Virus record (IMG/VR): IMGVR_UViG_3300027971_000009
Location: 1-35,533 of that record
DNA from: a virus
Direction: 5' to 3' (one strand)
Length of the DNA: 35,533 nucleotides
Each line of letters starts with the position of its first letter. Positions within the stretch are counted from its first letter, which is position 1. The notes below the pieces were generated by a model. That model did no database searches. It was not told where the DNA came from and worked only from the letters and a program-made list of their open reading frames with translations. A program made the position numbers and the translations under genes. Below are positions 22,763 through 30,360 of this stretch, in pieces.

Positions 22763-22867
22763 TTATTGTGATAGTAAGTTATCACCGCCTTCACTCAACA
22801 ATTCATCTGAATTTTCACTCAGTAGAAATTGTGAGTCAATTACGGGACATTTACAATTGATACACAA
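22763..22867 (-). CDS. small Cys-rich ORF overlapping the capsid gene end
   Basis: This is a 34-codon ORF in the -1 frame relative to the capsid gene. It reads MCINCKCPVIDSQF then LLSENSDELLSEGGDNLLSQ if begun at the TTG (22867). It covers otherwise empty sequence between the capsid stop and the terminator, and shows an internal LLSE-x4-LLSE-x4-LLS repeat, which is unlikely by chance. The start codon is uncertain: no ATG is available, so TTG initiation or a -1 frameshift near the capsid end would be needed. Function unknown. Confidence 0.45.
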   Translation of the reverse strand: MCINCKCPVIDSQFLLSENSDELLSEGGDNLLSQ

Positions 22868-23886
22868 TTCACATAGTTAACACCAGCGAATTTATCTCCA
22901 GCCTCATAGATGTCAGTTGGTAAAGTAACAATCTTACCAATTGCAGTTACGATAACAGATAAGTTACCACAATCATCTTTAAGAGTCAAGTCAACTGGTA
23001 CTCCAGCAGGAGTGAATGCAATTGTACGTGAGTAACCATTACCAACACTTGGTGTAAAGTTAGAGTTCCACTCAGCAAGATTGTATGACAACCATTGGAT
23101 AGCACCAGCAGTAGTTACTAATGCGTGAGTTTGGTCACCTTGTGCAGCAGCAACACGAGCATCATAAGCAAATCCAAAACCATTTTGTTGAGAGATTGCT
23201 AAGATGTCAATACCGCTATTTGAGCAGCATCCAGCCTTAACTGCATTAGCATATCTTTGCATAGCAGCACCACCAAAAGCAATTGGTGAAGATGGGTAAT
23301 TAGCCATTGTCGCTGCTTGTTGAATATCAGCAAGTGCAAATGGATTAACTTCACCACCACTACCAATAGTTGCAACTTCGATGCAGTCACCATCCATTGT
23401 GTAGAAATCTTCAACATCAGTACCCCAAGTACCAATAGCAGCAACCGCTTGTGTAGCAGCAGCAGTAGCAACTTTTCTATCAATCACATCCATAAGACGC
23501 ATAACTGATTCTAAGAAGTATACACTATTGTCTTGACAATGACGTGCTATATCTGCACCCGAAATTAACTGAGATGCTTGGTAAGTATCAGTAGTCTCTA
23601 ATGTATAGGTAGTTGTTGAATCACCATATACATTAGTAGCAGTACAATTCATAATGTCTGCACCTTCTACTACTTCTGTTTCGGGAAGACGTTGAATCCA
23701 TCGTGCTTCTACGGTACGTAGTTTACCACCACCAGCAGAAACTTGTTGACGAATTAATTTAACATTTTCAGGTGAGTTAAGATACTCAAGAAAAGGTAAT
23801 GACTCACGTTGACCAACCTCAATGAAGAGTTGACCAAGTGGTGCTTGAATGTTTGGACATTCGGAAAGTATACGAGAAATTGACAT
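22840..23886 (-). CDS. major capsid protein, HK97-like
   Basis: This 348-aa protein forms the head shell. The N-terminal helix region (MSISRILSECPNIQAPLGQL) leads into strand-rich segments with LRTVEARWIQRLPETEV, a spine-helix-like stretch (SVYFLESVMRLMDVIDRKVA, AATQAVAAIGTW), DIQQAATMANYPSSPIAFGG and a beta-rich C-terminal domain. Length and layout fit a HK97-type capsid protein. It has its own promoter and long leader, follows a scaffold-like gene and is flanked by two intrinsic terminators, consistent with very high expression. No specific catalytic motif is expected. Confidence 0.85.
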   Translation of the reverse strand: MSISRILSECPNIQAPLGQLFIEVGQRESLPFLEYLNSPENVKLIRQQVSAGGGKLRTVEARWIQRLPETEVVEGADIMNCTATNVYGDSTTTYTLETTDTYQASQLISGADIARHCQDNSVYFLESVMRLMDVIDRKVATAAATQAVAAIGTWGTDVEDFYTMDGDCIEVATIGSGGEVNPFALADIQQAATMANYPSSPIAFGGAAMQRYANAVKAGCCSNSGIDILAISQQNGFGFAYDARVAAAQGDQTHALVTTAGAIQWLSYNLAEWNSNFTPSVGNGYSRTIAFTPAGVPVDLTLKDDCGNLSVIVTAIGKIVTLPTDIYEAGDKFAGVNYVNCVSIVNVP

Positions 23887-24038
23887 TGTTAGTCGATTTA
23901 GAAAGTTAGTTTTTGACTCATTAAAGGTTGAGTATTTTACCTACTTTTTGGCATCGTGTTAAAGTCACGATTGACTACTTTGTCTTTTTGCGTGGTAAAT
24001 TTACAAAAATATTTTAGATATTATTTGTTTTTATCAAA
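23887..24038 (-). promoter_or_regulatory. capsid gene promoter and long leader
   Basis: TATTTTTG (24011-24004) matches TAnnTTTG, with TTTG 23 nt upstream (24038-24035). The leader to the capsid ATG is about 115 nt and contains two small hairpins (ATCGTG/CACGAT at 23953-23971 and ACTCA/TGAGT at 23916-23933). The whole 23887-24251 gap of 365 nt has no supported gene: besides this it holds the motif at 24083-24101 and a terminator at 24151-24180. Confidence 0.6.
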
Positions 24039-24082
24039 TCGTTTTTAAAGCCTCAAATAAACGATTTAAGACACTCAATTAG

Positions 24083-24101
24083 TTTTTGATACTGCAATAC
24101 C
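24083..24101 (-). promoter_or_regulatory. third copy of the TTTTGA-N4-GCAATAC motif
   Basis: These 19 plus-strand bases match 15095-15113 at 18 of 19 positions. At the other two sites the motif holds a promoter -33 element, but here no TAnnTTTG lies 17-23 nt further on. It is therefore either a decayed promoter or a binding site upstream of the capsid promoter. Confidence 0.5.
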
Positions 24102-24150
24102 TTTTTAAAAAGATAATTCTTTTGCCTGATAATCAATCAATTACAAACAC

Positions 24151-24180
24151 AAAAAAAGGGTAACATTTCTGCTACCCTTT
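24151..24180 (-). terminator. intrinsic terminator after the scaffold gene
   Basis: On the minus strand an 11-bp stem (AAAGGGTAGCA with TGTTACCCTTT, one G-U pair) closes on a GAAA tetraloop and runs into seven T. It separates the head operon from the capsid gene. Its apical GCAGAAATGT is identical to that of the hairpin inserted in terL. Confidence 0.85.
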
Positions 24181-24251
24181 CCTCAATCAAACATTATTTA
24201 CTTAATCTTCGCATAAAAAGTAAACCACTATGAACACTCAAAGATACTAAA

Positions 24252-25067
24252 TTACATACCTAAAAAACGTGGGTTAACACTTTTTGTTTTGTTGCTTTGT
24301 GGCATTTCAATAGCTGGTATAAATGCACCTCTTTGATTGATTGGTTTGCCTTGATGTACATTCTTCTGAATGATACCAGCATCAGTTGCTTCTTTTAATA
24401 ACACATCAGAGATACCCAAAAATGAACCAGCCTTAGCAGTTGACTTTAATCTCTCACCACTTTTCTTATCCTTCACAATTGCATTGCCATCGTCTTCAAG
24501 GTCTATCACATACTTTTCTGCAATAACTGATTTGAACCCTCTAAGAGTAATGTCACTAACAGATGGGTCAATCTTGATAGCAGTAAGTTCTTTCTCAAAG
24601 ATTGAGTTGATTGAATTAATCTTACTTTCTTCTTTTACTTTCTCCTTATACTTTTCAAATTGAGTCATTACATCTTGACGAGCAGAATCAATCTCATTGT
24701 GCTTTTTTTCAAGTGATTTGTACTTAGACTCCCACTCCTTGATTAAGGTCTCAGAGCCATTACCTGATGCTCTCTTTTCCCACTCTTCACGTTGTGCCTC
24801 AAAAGATTCTTTAGCACGTTCAGATGCACTTCTAAGTACCTCTTCTACTTTCTTATCTTTGAAATCATCTTCAGTAAGTACAATACCAAATGGTTCAAAT
24901 GCCTTACGTGCTACGTTGGTAATGCTACCAGTTACTCTTCCAATCTTTGAAGATAACTCCTCAGACTTTATCCATTGTTGAGTAAATTTTTCCTTCGCTT
25001 CCTCTATTGATTCTGCGCTTTCGAGGTTTAGGAATTTCACTAATTCCAATGCTTCTTGTTCCTTCAT
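24252..25067 (-). CDS. capsid scaffold-like coiled-coil protein
   Basis: This 271-aa highly charged protein has long helical segments rich in Glu/Lys (KEWESKYKSLEKKHNEIDSA and MTQFEKYKEKVKEESK), then KIDPSVSDITLRGFKSVIAE and LKEATDAGIIQKN. It ends IEMPQSNKTKSVNPRFLGM. Composition, size and position immediately before the major capsid gene are typical of scaffolding proteins that shape the procapsid and are then removed. No protease was recognised nearby, so removal without self-cleavage is possible. Confidence 0.75.
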   Translation of the reverse strand: MKEQEALELVKFLNLESAESIEEAKEKFTQQWIKSEELSSKIGRVTGSITNVARKAFEPFGIVLTEDDFKDKKVEEVLRSASERAKESFEAQREEWEKRASGNGSETLIKEWESKYKSLEKKHNEIDSARQDVMTQFEKYKEKVKEESKINSINSIFEKELTAIKIDPSVSDITLRGFKSVIAEKYVIDLEDDGNAIVKDKKSGERLKSTAKAGSFLGISDVLLKEATDAGIIQKNVHQGKPINQRGAFIPAIEMPQSNKTKSVNPRFLGM

Positions 25068-25191
25068 TGTTATTTGTATTTAGTTCAATTGGTTTAAGTT
25101 CTAATCTGCGACCACCATTAAGTATAAGTAGTTCAGCAACCATATTGGAGACTTTTTTTATCTCTCCTTCAGGCATTACTATTACGTTCAT
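24961..25191 (-). CDS. small ORF overlapping the scaffold start
   Basis: This 76-aa ORF reads MNVIVMPEGEIKKVSNMVAE LLILNGG..., starting at the ATG at 25191 that follows the minor head gene. Its last 107 nt overlap the scaffold gene in another frame and encode an Arg/Lys-rich end (PKPRKRRINRG). The first 40 residues fill a region with no other gene and look natural. It may be a real small head protein, with the tail of the frame being accidental. Confidence 0.5.
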   Translation of the reverse strand: MNVIVMPEGEIKKVSNMVAELLILNGGRRLELKPIELNTNNNEGTRSIGISEIPKPRKRRINRGSEGKIYSTMDKV

Positions 25192-25225
25192 TTTGTAAAG
25201 ATAATAATTATTTGAATACGTTATA

Positions 25226-26170
25226 TTAAGCAGTATTTCTTGTTCTTGTTGGTGTTTCTCCAGTATCAAAACCTTCAGCCTTTGCTCTTGCTTTAACAGA
25301 ATCATCTACCATATCTGCTTCTATTGGTACTAAGTAGTGTCTACAATTCCACCCACCAACAAAGGTGAATATACTCTTAGCATCAGTACCATCTATTCTA
25401 CCAGCCCAAGTACCATCTTCAATATCATCAATGCCACCACTATTAATACCTCTACCCCATTGTTGAATCTCATCTCTATGGAAAACTTGACCCTCACGAT
25501 GTTGGCAAAATGGTCTTGTAGTTGGAATCTCACCACCTAAGTATTCAAAGTATATAGCACCAATGGTTTCATTTACCGCTGCTGAATATGACCTATCAGC
25601 AACTGCTTGAGCAGTCAATGCATTAGTCTTTATATGCCTTAGTAAGAAACCATCATTAGCATCAGTTCCAAGTATAACACCTTGTAGTGCATTAATAGTG
25701 TCTTTTAGTGGCGCACGTGCTGATATGTTAGTCACTAACTGCTCAACAAATGGTTGAGTAACATTGTTCTTTAATCCACTACCAATGAATGTATCTATGG
25801 CATTGGTCTTAGATATTTGTAGTAGCTTAGTTTGTGCAGCAGTTGGTTCAAATGCTGGGTCAAATTTCTGAGCCACTTCATTACTCAATATAACACCTTC
25901 ATCAATAGAGTTAAGAAAAGTCTTTATAACTGCTTGATATTCTTTACCAGCTAATGCCTCATTCAACTTATCTGCAATGATTCCAATACGTGCAACATTG
26001 TTATCACTTTGAATAATGTTACCAGTTGAACTTACCTCAAGGTCATTAATGATAGGTAGTAGTTCCTTCCATATCTTTAACTGCACCTTCTCAGTAGCAG
26101 TACCCATTTTATCGGGTGTACTATCAAAGAGTTTTATTTTCTCCTTAACTATATCACTAAGCGATGCCAC
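25226..26170 (-). CDS. minor head / head morphogenesis protein
   Basis: This 314-aa protein starts at a GTG (26170) that overlaps the portal stop by 14 nt. The C-terminal third contains RPFCQHREGQVFHRDEIQQW and FVGGWNCRHYLVPIE, the Cys/His landmarks of Mu gpF / SPP1 gp7-type minor head proteins, which bind the portal and are packaged with the head. The N-terminal part is helical. Its place directly after the portal gene is the rule for this family. Confidence 0.82.
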   Translation of the reverse strand: MASLSDIVKEKIKLFDSTPDKMGTATEKVQLKIWKELLPIINDLEVSSTGNIIQSDNNVARIGIIADKLNEALAGKEYQAVIKTFLNSIDEGVILSNEVAQKFDPAFEPTAAQTKLLQISKTNAIDTFIGSGLKNNVTQPFVEQLVTNISARAPLKDTINALQGVILGTDANDGFLLRHIKTNALTAQAVADRSYSAAVNETIGAIYFEYLGGEIPTTRPFCQHREGQVFHRDEIQQWGRGINSGGIDDIEDGTWAGRIDGTDAKSIFTFVGGWNCRHYLVPIEADMVDDSVKARAKAEGFDTGETPTRTRNTA

Positions 26171-28067
26171 TCAATAGATTTTGTTGTGCTAATTGTATAG
26201 GGTCAAGTACCTCACGTACCTTACCTACTGCTGCATCTCTTAGTTGAACTATTTGGTCTTGCATAGGTTGCTCAAGGAAGTTTTCATATTCTGCATTAGG
26301 TACAAATGTTCTTACTAATTCCATTACAAGTTGAGGAGCAGATTGATGAAGAACATCTTGCCACTTTTCAATAGTTCCTAAACCAAGTCTTGCTACTATG
26401 TCTGCTTGACCCATCAATAAGAGTTCATCAGCATTCATAATCAATTCATAGACCGATGCACTTTCATCATCAGTATAGTTGATTGCCTTGATATAGTTGT
26501 ATACATTGGCATATGTTACCGCTGGAGGTACACCAGCAGTAATACCCTCTGATATAACTGCAAGATAATCACTTGGAGTAGAGATGTCAAACGAAGTAGG
26601 ATATACCAAAGTAACACCTCCAAAGTATTCGCCATAACGCATCTGACCAATAGTGTTGAGCATAAATTCATACATTCCAAAGAGTTGGTCACTAATAGGT
26701 TTTACAAACGCATACAATGCTCTCATTTTATTGAGTGAACCAGTAGCAGTTGATGCCTCACCAATAGTACCAGCAGCATCACTTGATGGTAGATGTAGTA
26801 CACTCCTTGACTTATCCATCTGAGTATTAATCTCATTTCTAAGAAAGGTTAAGGTATCCATTGGTGGACTTACAAATTTCATATAGTCACCAGTTAATCC
26901 TGAGTCACCTTCACTCATTGATGTCTTAGGCTTTACTAACAACATACCAGTAGGTGAGAATCTACTCTTAACACCAGCACCACTACAACTACCACAAGTA
27001 CGATAACCACCACCAATAGGGTCAAAGATTTGTCCATTGTCGCATCTATTACCCTCTCTATCTACGAACTCGCAAATCTCACCAAGTGCAACCATAAATG
27101 GAAAAGCAGAGGTAGCCTTGCTCATCTGCAAGTAACTCTCATCAAGTACCACTTGGTCAAGTAATGGAACTGCCGTGATGAATGGTGATTGGAATACTAA
27201 CTCATTGTTGACCAGCAATGGTGTACCCATCAACTTACGACAAGGTACATAGCCTAAGTCGTGATTGAAATATATAACTGGTTCACCAAATGTTAAGTCA
27301 CCTTTCTTACCTACTTGTACGATTCTCCAAATGTTTATATCATCAAATAACTCAAGTACAATACCACTCTCTTCAACCTTGCTACCTACCCTTACGTGAC
27401 TCTTATCTTCACATATAACCAAGTACCATCTACCATATTCTTGACCTACGATTCTCTTGCAGTTATAGTATGATGGCATTGGTTTGATTAGGTTATTACC
27501 CATCAATACCTCTTCACCATTATCATCACTCTCTATATCAAAATCTTCAGGTTCAATTGCTATGATACCATTAGGGTCAATCAACTTGAGAGTAGGTAGC
27601 ATTGACTTTACAAATGCCTCAACACTACCAAACTTTTCAATCTCTTCATTGATGAATCTTCTGAATGTATCTTCACCAAATCGTTCATCTGTTTCGGGTC
27701 GTACATTGATACTCCAATTTTGGTCAGCAAAAGCACGAGAGATTGTAGCTTTAAAATCTTCAAAGACATTTAGAGTAGTAGCCTTGTAGTTAGCTTTGAT
27801 ATATTGGTATTGAGCATCAGTCTGATTTGGTGACCTTACAGAAAGTAAATGCTCAGGATATACATCTGCTCTTGCGTGAGGTAGGATACTATCATACATC
27901 ATAGCAGAGAAATTATACCCATCCCAATATTCGGGATACTGGTACATTCCTACCCTTTGCTTGGATATAGGATTGGTCATTGACCTTGACTTATCATTAT
28001 CGAATGCCTTATGTTTCTTAGCAAACTTATTGACTATCTTATTTACCTCCTCAATTGAGAGTGCCAT
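26157..28067 (-). CDS. portal protein with a zinc-finger-like insertion
   Basis: This 636-aa protein would form the dodecameric DNA gate of the capsid vertex. It has an acidic and Tyr-rich N-terminal half, a long central helical part and a C-terminal helical tail (QDQIVQLRDAAVGKVREVLD). The assignment rests on size, position before the minor head gene, and general resemblance to Bacteroidota phage portals. Residues 332-361 carry Cys332, Cys342, Cys358 and Cys361 in a DnaJ-like RTCGSCSGAG context, suggesting a bound zinc in an inserted loop. The segment LPSSDAAGTIGEASTATG may be a flexible loop. Confidence 0.75.
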   Translation of the reverse strand: MALSIEEVNKIVNKFAKKHKAFDNDKSRSMTNPISKQRVGMYQYPEYWDGYNFSAMMYDSILPHARADVYPEHLLSVRSPNQTDAQYQYIKANYKATTLNVFEDFKATISRAFADQNWSINVRPETDERFGEDTFRRFINEEIEKFGSVEAFVKSMLPTLKLIDPNGIIAIEPEDFDIESDDNGEEVLMGNNLIKPMPSYYNCKRIVGQEYGRWYLVICEDKSHVRVGSKVEESGIVLELFDDINIWRIVQVGKKGDLTFGEPVIYFNHDLGYVPCRKLMGTPLLVNNELVFQSPFITAVPLLDQVVLDESYLQMSKATSAFPFMVALGEICEFVDREGNRCDNGQIFDPIGGGYRTCGSCSGAGVKSRFSPTGMLLVKPKTSMSEGDSGLTGDYMKFVSPPMDTLTFLRNEINTQMDKSRSVLHLPSSDAAGTIGEASTATGSLNKMRALYAFVKPISDQLFGMYEFMLNTIGQMRYGEYFGGVTLVYPTSFDISTPSDYLAVISEGITAGVPPAVTYANVYNYIKAINYTDDESASVYELIMNADELLLMGQADIVARLGLGTIEKWQDVLHQSAPQLVMELVRTFVPNAEYENFLEQPMQDQIVQLRDAAVGKVREVLDPIQLAQQNLLSGIA

Positions 28068-28068
28068 A

Positions 28069-28149
28069 TTATGCTACTACTTTAGTTGATGTTGTTGAAT
28101 TGATAATGTGTGAGCCACAAGATTTAGAACGACAGAATGTAGTTTTCAT
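28069..28149 (-). CDS. very small ORF upstream of portal (26 aa)
   Basis: The ORF reads MKTTFCRSKSCGSHIINSTT followed by STKVVA. It starts at an ATG and ends 1 nt before the portal ATG, filling the gap after the methyltransferase gene. The Cys-x4-Cys pattern at the N-terminus looks deliberate, but at this length chance cannot be excluded. Confidence 0.35.
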   Translation of the reverse strand: MKTTFCRSKSCGSHIINSTTSTKVVA

Positions 28150-28156
28150 AAGTAGA

Positions 28157-28765
28157 TTATTTATGGATTATTGAAAGACCACGACCTTCAGGTGTGTTTA
28201 ATGTTGTTGTGTTGTACTTGTAGTATGCTGCATACTCAACTAATTTCTTAGGGTCATTAAGATGGATGGTATCGTGATAAACGATTACTCCACCACGACT
28301 AACCAACTTTTCAACTAACTTGAACTCAGGTAGTATAGATGCCCACGAATGGTCACCATCTACAAATATTAAATCAAAGTGAGCAGTTGGTAATTTTTTT
28401 AATTCATTGTGTGAATTGCCTAAGATGAAATCAATTGATTTACCACCCTCTGCCATATACAATTTGGTTGCATCTGTTCTATAATCATTGATGTCTATAC
28501 CTACGTATTGACCACCTTTTGGTAGTGACTTGATAAGGTGTTGTGTTGTTTCACCTTGAAATACACCCACTTCAAGTATTGTCTTATACTTTGACATTTT
28601 AACAAGTGATGCTAAAAATTGACCTACCTCATCTTCTGAGTTCCAGTCGTGACGTGCTACCTCTTTGAAAGTCTCAGTTGTGACAATGTCAGTAGTATTA
28701 ATTTCAATTTCTGTTACGACCTTCTTAGGTCTTCCTTTCGGTTTTTTGGTAGATGTATCTTTCAT
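28157..28765 (-). CDS. class I SAM-dependent methyltransferase
   Basis: This 202-aa protein has a basic, AT-hook-like N-terminus (KKPKGRPKKVV) and then a Rossmann methyltransferase core: TILEVGVFQGETTQHLI (SAM-binding motif I), GGQYVGIDIND (motif II acidic residue), HFDLIFVDGDHSW and SRGGVIVYHDTIH. The VDGDHSW signature points to the Methyltransf_24 group, whose members often modify sugars or small molecules. It overlaps the glycosyltransferase gene by 4 nt, so the pair may build or cap a glycan on a virion or host surface. The substrate is not determinable here. Confidence 0.85.
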   Translation of the reverse strand: MKDTSTKKPKGRPKKVVTEIEINTTDIVTTETFKEVARHDWNSEDEVGQFLASLVKMSKYKTILEVGVFQGETTQHLIKSLPKGGQYVGIDINDYRTDATKLYMAEGGKSIDFILGNSHNELKKLPTAHFDLIFVDGDHSWASILPEFKLVEKLVSRGGVIVYHDTIHLNDPKKLVEYAAYYKYNTTTLNTPEGRGLSIIHK

Positions 28766-29715
28766 TTGTTCACGTATTTTTGACCAATAATTCGGTCAAT
28801 ATGGAATTGATGTATCTTTTTTTCTGACTTCATTATAACCTTTAACAATCTATCTAACCACTCAGTATAGAAACGTGATGTAAAGTTACGACCACCATAG
28901 TAAGACTGAAAGTAATAGTTATCAGTTACTTCTTGGAATGACAAACCACGAACAGATGCAAAGTGAATGAACCCAGTCTCAGATGTACCACCACCTACTA
29001 TACCATCATTCTTATAAGATGGGTCATACTGAGTCATTGCTAATGCAACATTCATATAAAGTTCATCAGGTTGCCCATTACCCCACTTCATTCTAAGTTT
29101 TTCAGTTGGTAGTTGGTTAGTCGTATAAAGGATTCTAAGCATTCCAAATAGATTATTAGACTCATTGCATACTTTAATAAATTGAAGACTGCTATTGATT
29201 GCTGGTAAGATGGCATCATTACTTAATTTGAAATGACTCCATATATCATCAGCCCAAGCCCATTGCATTGAGGGGATACCACGACCTAAATCAATAGTAT
29301 GATATCCCACACAATGACTGATGTAATGCCTCTTTGTACTAACTAAATCATCAATGAGTGGTTGAATGTCTTTAAGACATATAGCATCAACATCAAGATA
29401 AAGATTATTTTTAAAAGGCAAATACTTATATAAAGACACCTTTAACATAGCTGGGTCAAATTTACTATCAACGTAAAGGTCGGAATGTTCTATTTCTGAA
29501 ATTGAATCAACATACTTGTTGATGTCACCAGTAGCATTATTGCACTTAGTAATATCATCAACAAAGAGCGCAATCTTAACTGATGGTGAATAGTGCTTAA
29601 TTGAATAGGCAAGGTTGTATGCTGCTTGATAGTATCCAGCCTTGCCAAAAGCAAATAGTACCACACCCTCCGTAGAAGATGTGGTATTATCGTTAGTGTT
29701 AGTTTCTAATTCCAT
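28762..29715 (-). CDS. glycosyltransferase, GT-A fold (GT8-like)
   Basis: This 317-aa protein starts at the ATG (29715) that forms TAATG with the tube gene stop. Its N-terminal strand-helix start (VVLFAFGKAGYYQAAYNLAY) is followed by IALFVDDITKC, NNLYLDVDAICLKD with the metal-binding Asp-x-Asp at residues 108-110, and a later acceptor-site region (RMKWGNGQPDELYMNVAL). GT-A enzymes transfer sugars from nucleotide donors. Found with a methyltransferase between tail and portal genes, it probably glycosylates a virion protein or alters the host envelope; this is inferred. Confidence 0.82.
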   Translation of the reverse strand: MELETNTNDNTTSSTEGVVLFAFGKAGYYQAAYNLAYSIKHYSPSVKIALFVDDITKCNNATGDINKYVDSISEIEHSDLYVDSKFDPAMLKVSLYKYLPFKNNLYLDVDAICLKDIQPLIDDLVSTKRHYISHCVGYHTIDLGRGIPSMQWAWADDIWSHFKLSNDAILPAINSSLQFIKVCNESNNLFGMLRILYTTNQLPTEKLRMKWGNGQPDELYMNVALAMTQYDPSYKNDGIVGGGTSETGFIHFASVRGLSFQEVTDNYYFQSYYGGRNFTSRFYTEWLDRLLKVIMKSEKKIHQFHIDRIIGQKYVNK

Positions 29716-30254
29716 TAATTGAACAATCCTGCTGGTGCAGTAAATTGTGTTGGAATCTCTTTTTGTCTCCAAGAAAATGTTACTTCATATCTCTGTAGTT
29801 CGTTGTTCTGTTCAGGGATAATGAAGTTAGCAGATGTTGTAATACCTACTGGTGGGTCAATGTAAATAACCTTACCTGAGTCACACAAGTATGCCATAAT
29901 CCAACCAACTTTTTGTGCATTCAATGAATTGTAGAATGAATTGTTTTGGTCAGTTACGTTAGCATCGTAAAGAGTAGCAGTTCTATCTTCGTTAATTCTA
30001 ATCTGAGTTCCACAACCAACTGGTGAGTCAACCTGAATAGGTGAACCCGCTGGAAGAGAAAAACGAATATCTTCAACTAATACTGCATCTCCACTAATAA
30101 GCATTTCTTCTATCTCTTCAGGTGATGTAGGGTCAACTAATGTTGCACCACAAGCACCAATAATAATGGCGGATACTCCACCAAGTTTGTACTCTCCACA
30201 AGCGACTAAGTCGTGTGCTTCAAGTCCCGATTCGCAATAAGAGGCGCAGCCCAT
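29715..30254 (-). CDS. probable tail tube (major tail) protein
   Basis: This 179-aa protein starts MGCASYCESGLEAHDLVACG and continues EYKLGGVSAIIIGACGATLV. It then has SPVGCGTQIRINEDRTATLY and DANVTDQNNSFYNSLNAQKV, a pattern I recall from Bacteroidota phage structural proteins. Size, beta-rich composition, a dedicated promoter (30331-30360) and a tail-module position fit the abundant tube protein. The N-terminal Cys cluster is unusual. Another abundant virion protein, such as a head decoration protein, is the main alternative. Confidence 0.55.
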   Translation of the reverse strand: MGCASYCESGLEAHDLVACGEYKLGGVSAIIIGACGATLVDPTSPEEIEEMLISGDAVLVEDIRFSLPAGSPIQVDSPVGCGTQIRINEDRTATLYDANVTDQNNSFYNSLNAQKVGWIMAYLCDSGKVIYIDPPVGITTSANFIIPEQNNELQRYEVTFSWRQKEIPTQFTAPAGLFN

Positions 30255-30330
30255 TGTAGTATAGATTTAAGTTGTTTCAGTCGCTCTTAAAGGTCGCTTC
30301 TGTTAAACCTACGGGTTGCAAAAAGATATA

Positions 30331-30360
30331 CAAATCTACAAATTATTTTCGTAATACAAA
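30331..30360 (-). promoter_or_regulatory. Bacteroidota-type promoter (TTTG-N18-TAGATTTG) for the tail tube gene
   Basis: TAGATTTG (30338-30331) with TTTG 18 nt upstream is a full consensus match. It overlaps the 3' end of the upstream tail gene. The leader to the ATG at 30254 is about 70 nt and includes a small AACC/GGTT hairpin and a repeated GCGAC. This gives the tube candidate its own transcript, as for the capsid gene. Confidence 0.7.
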
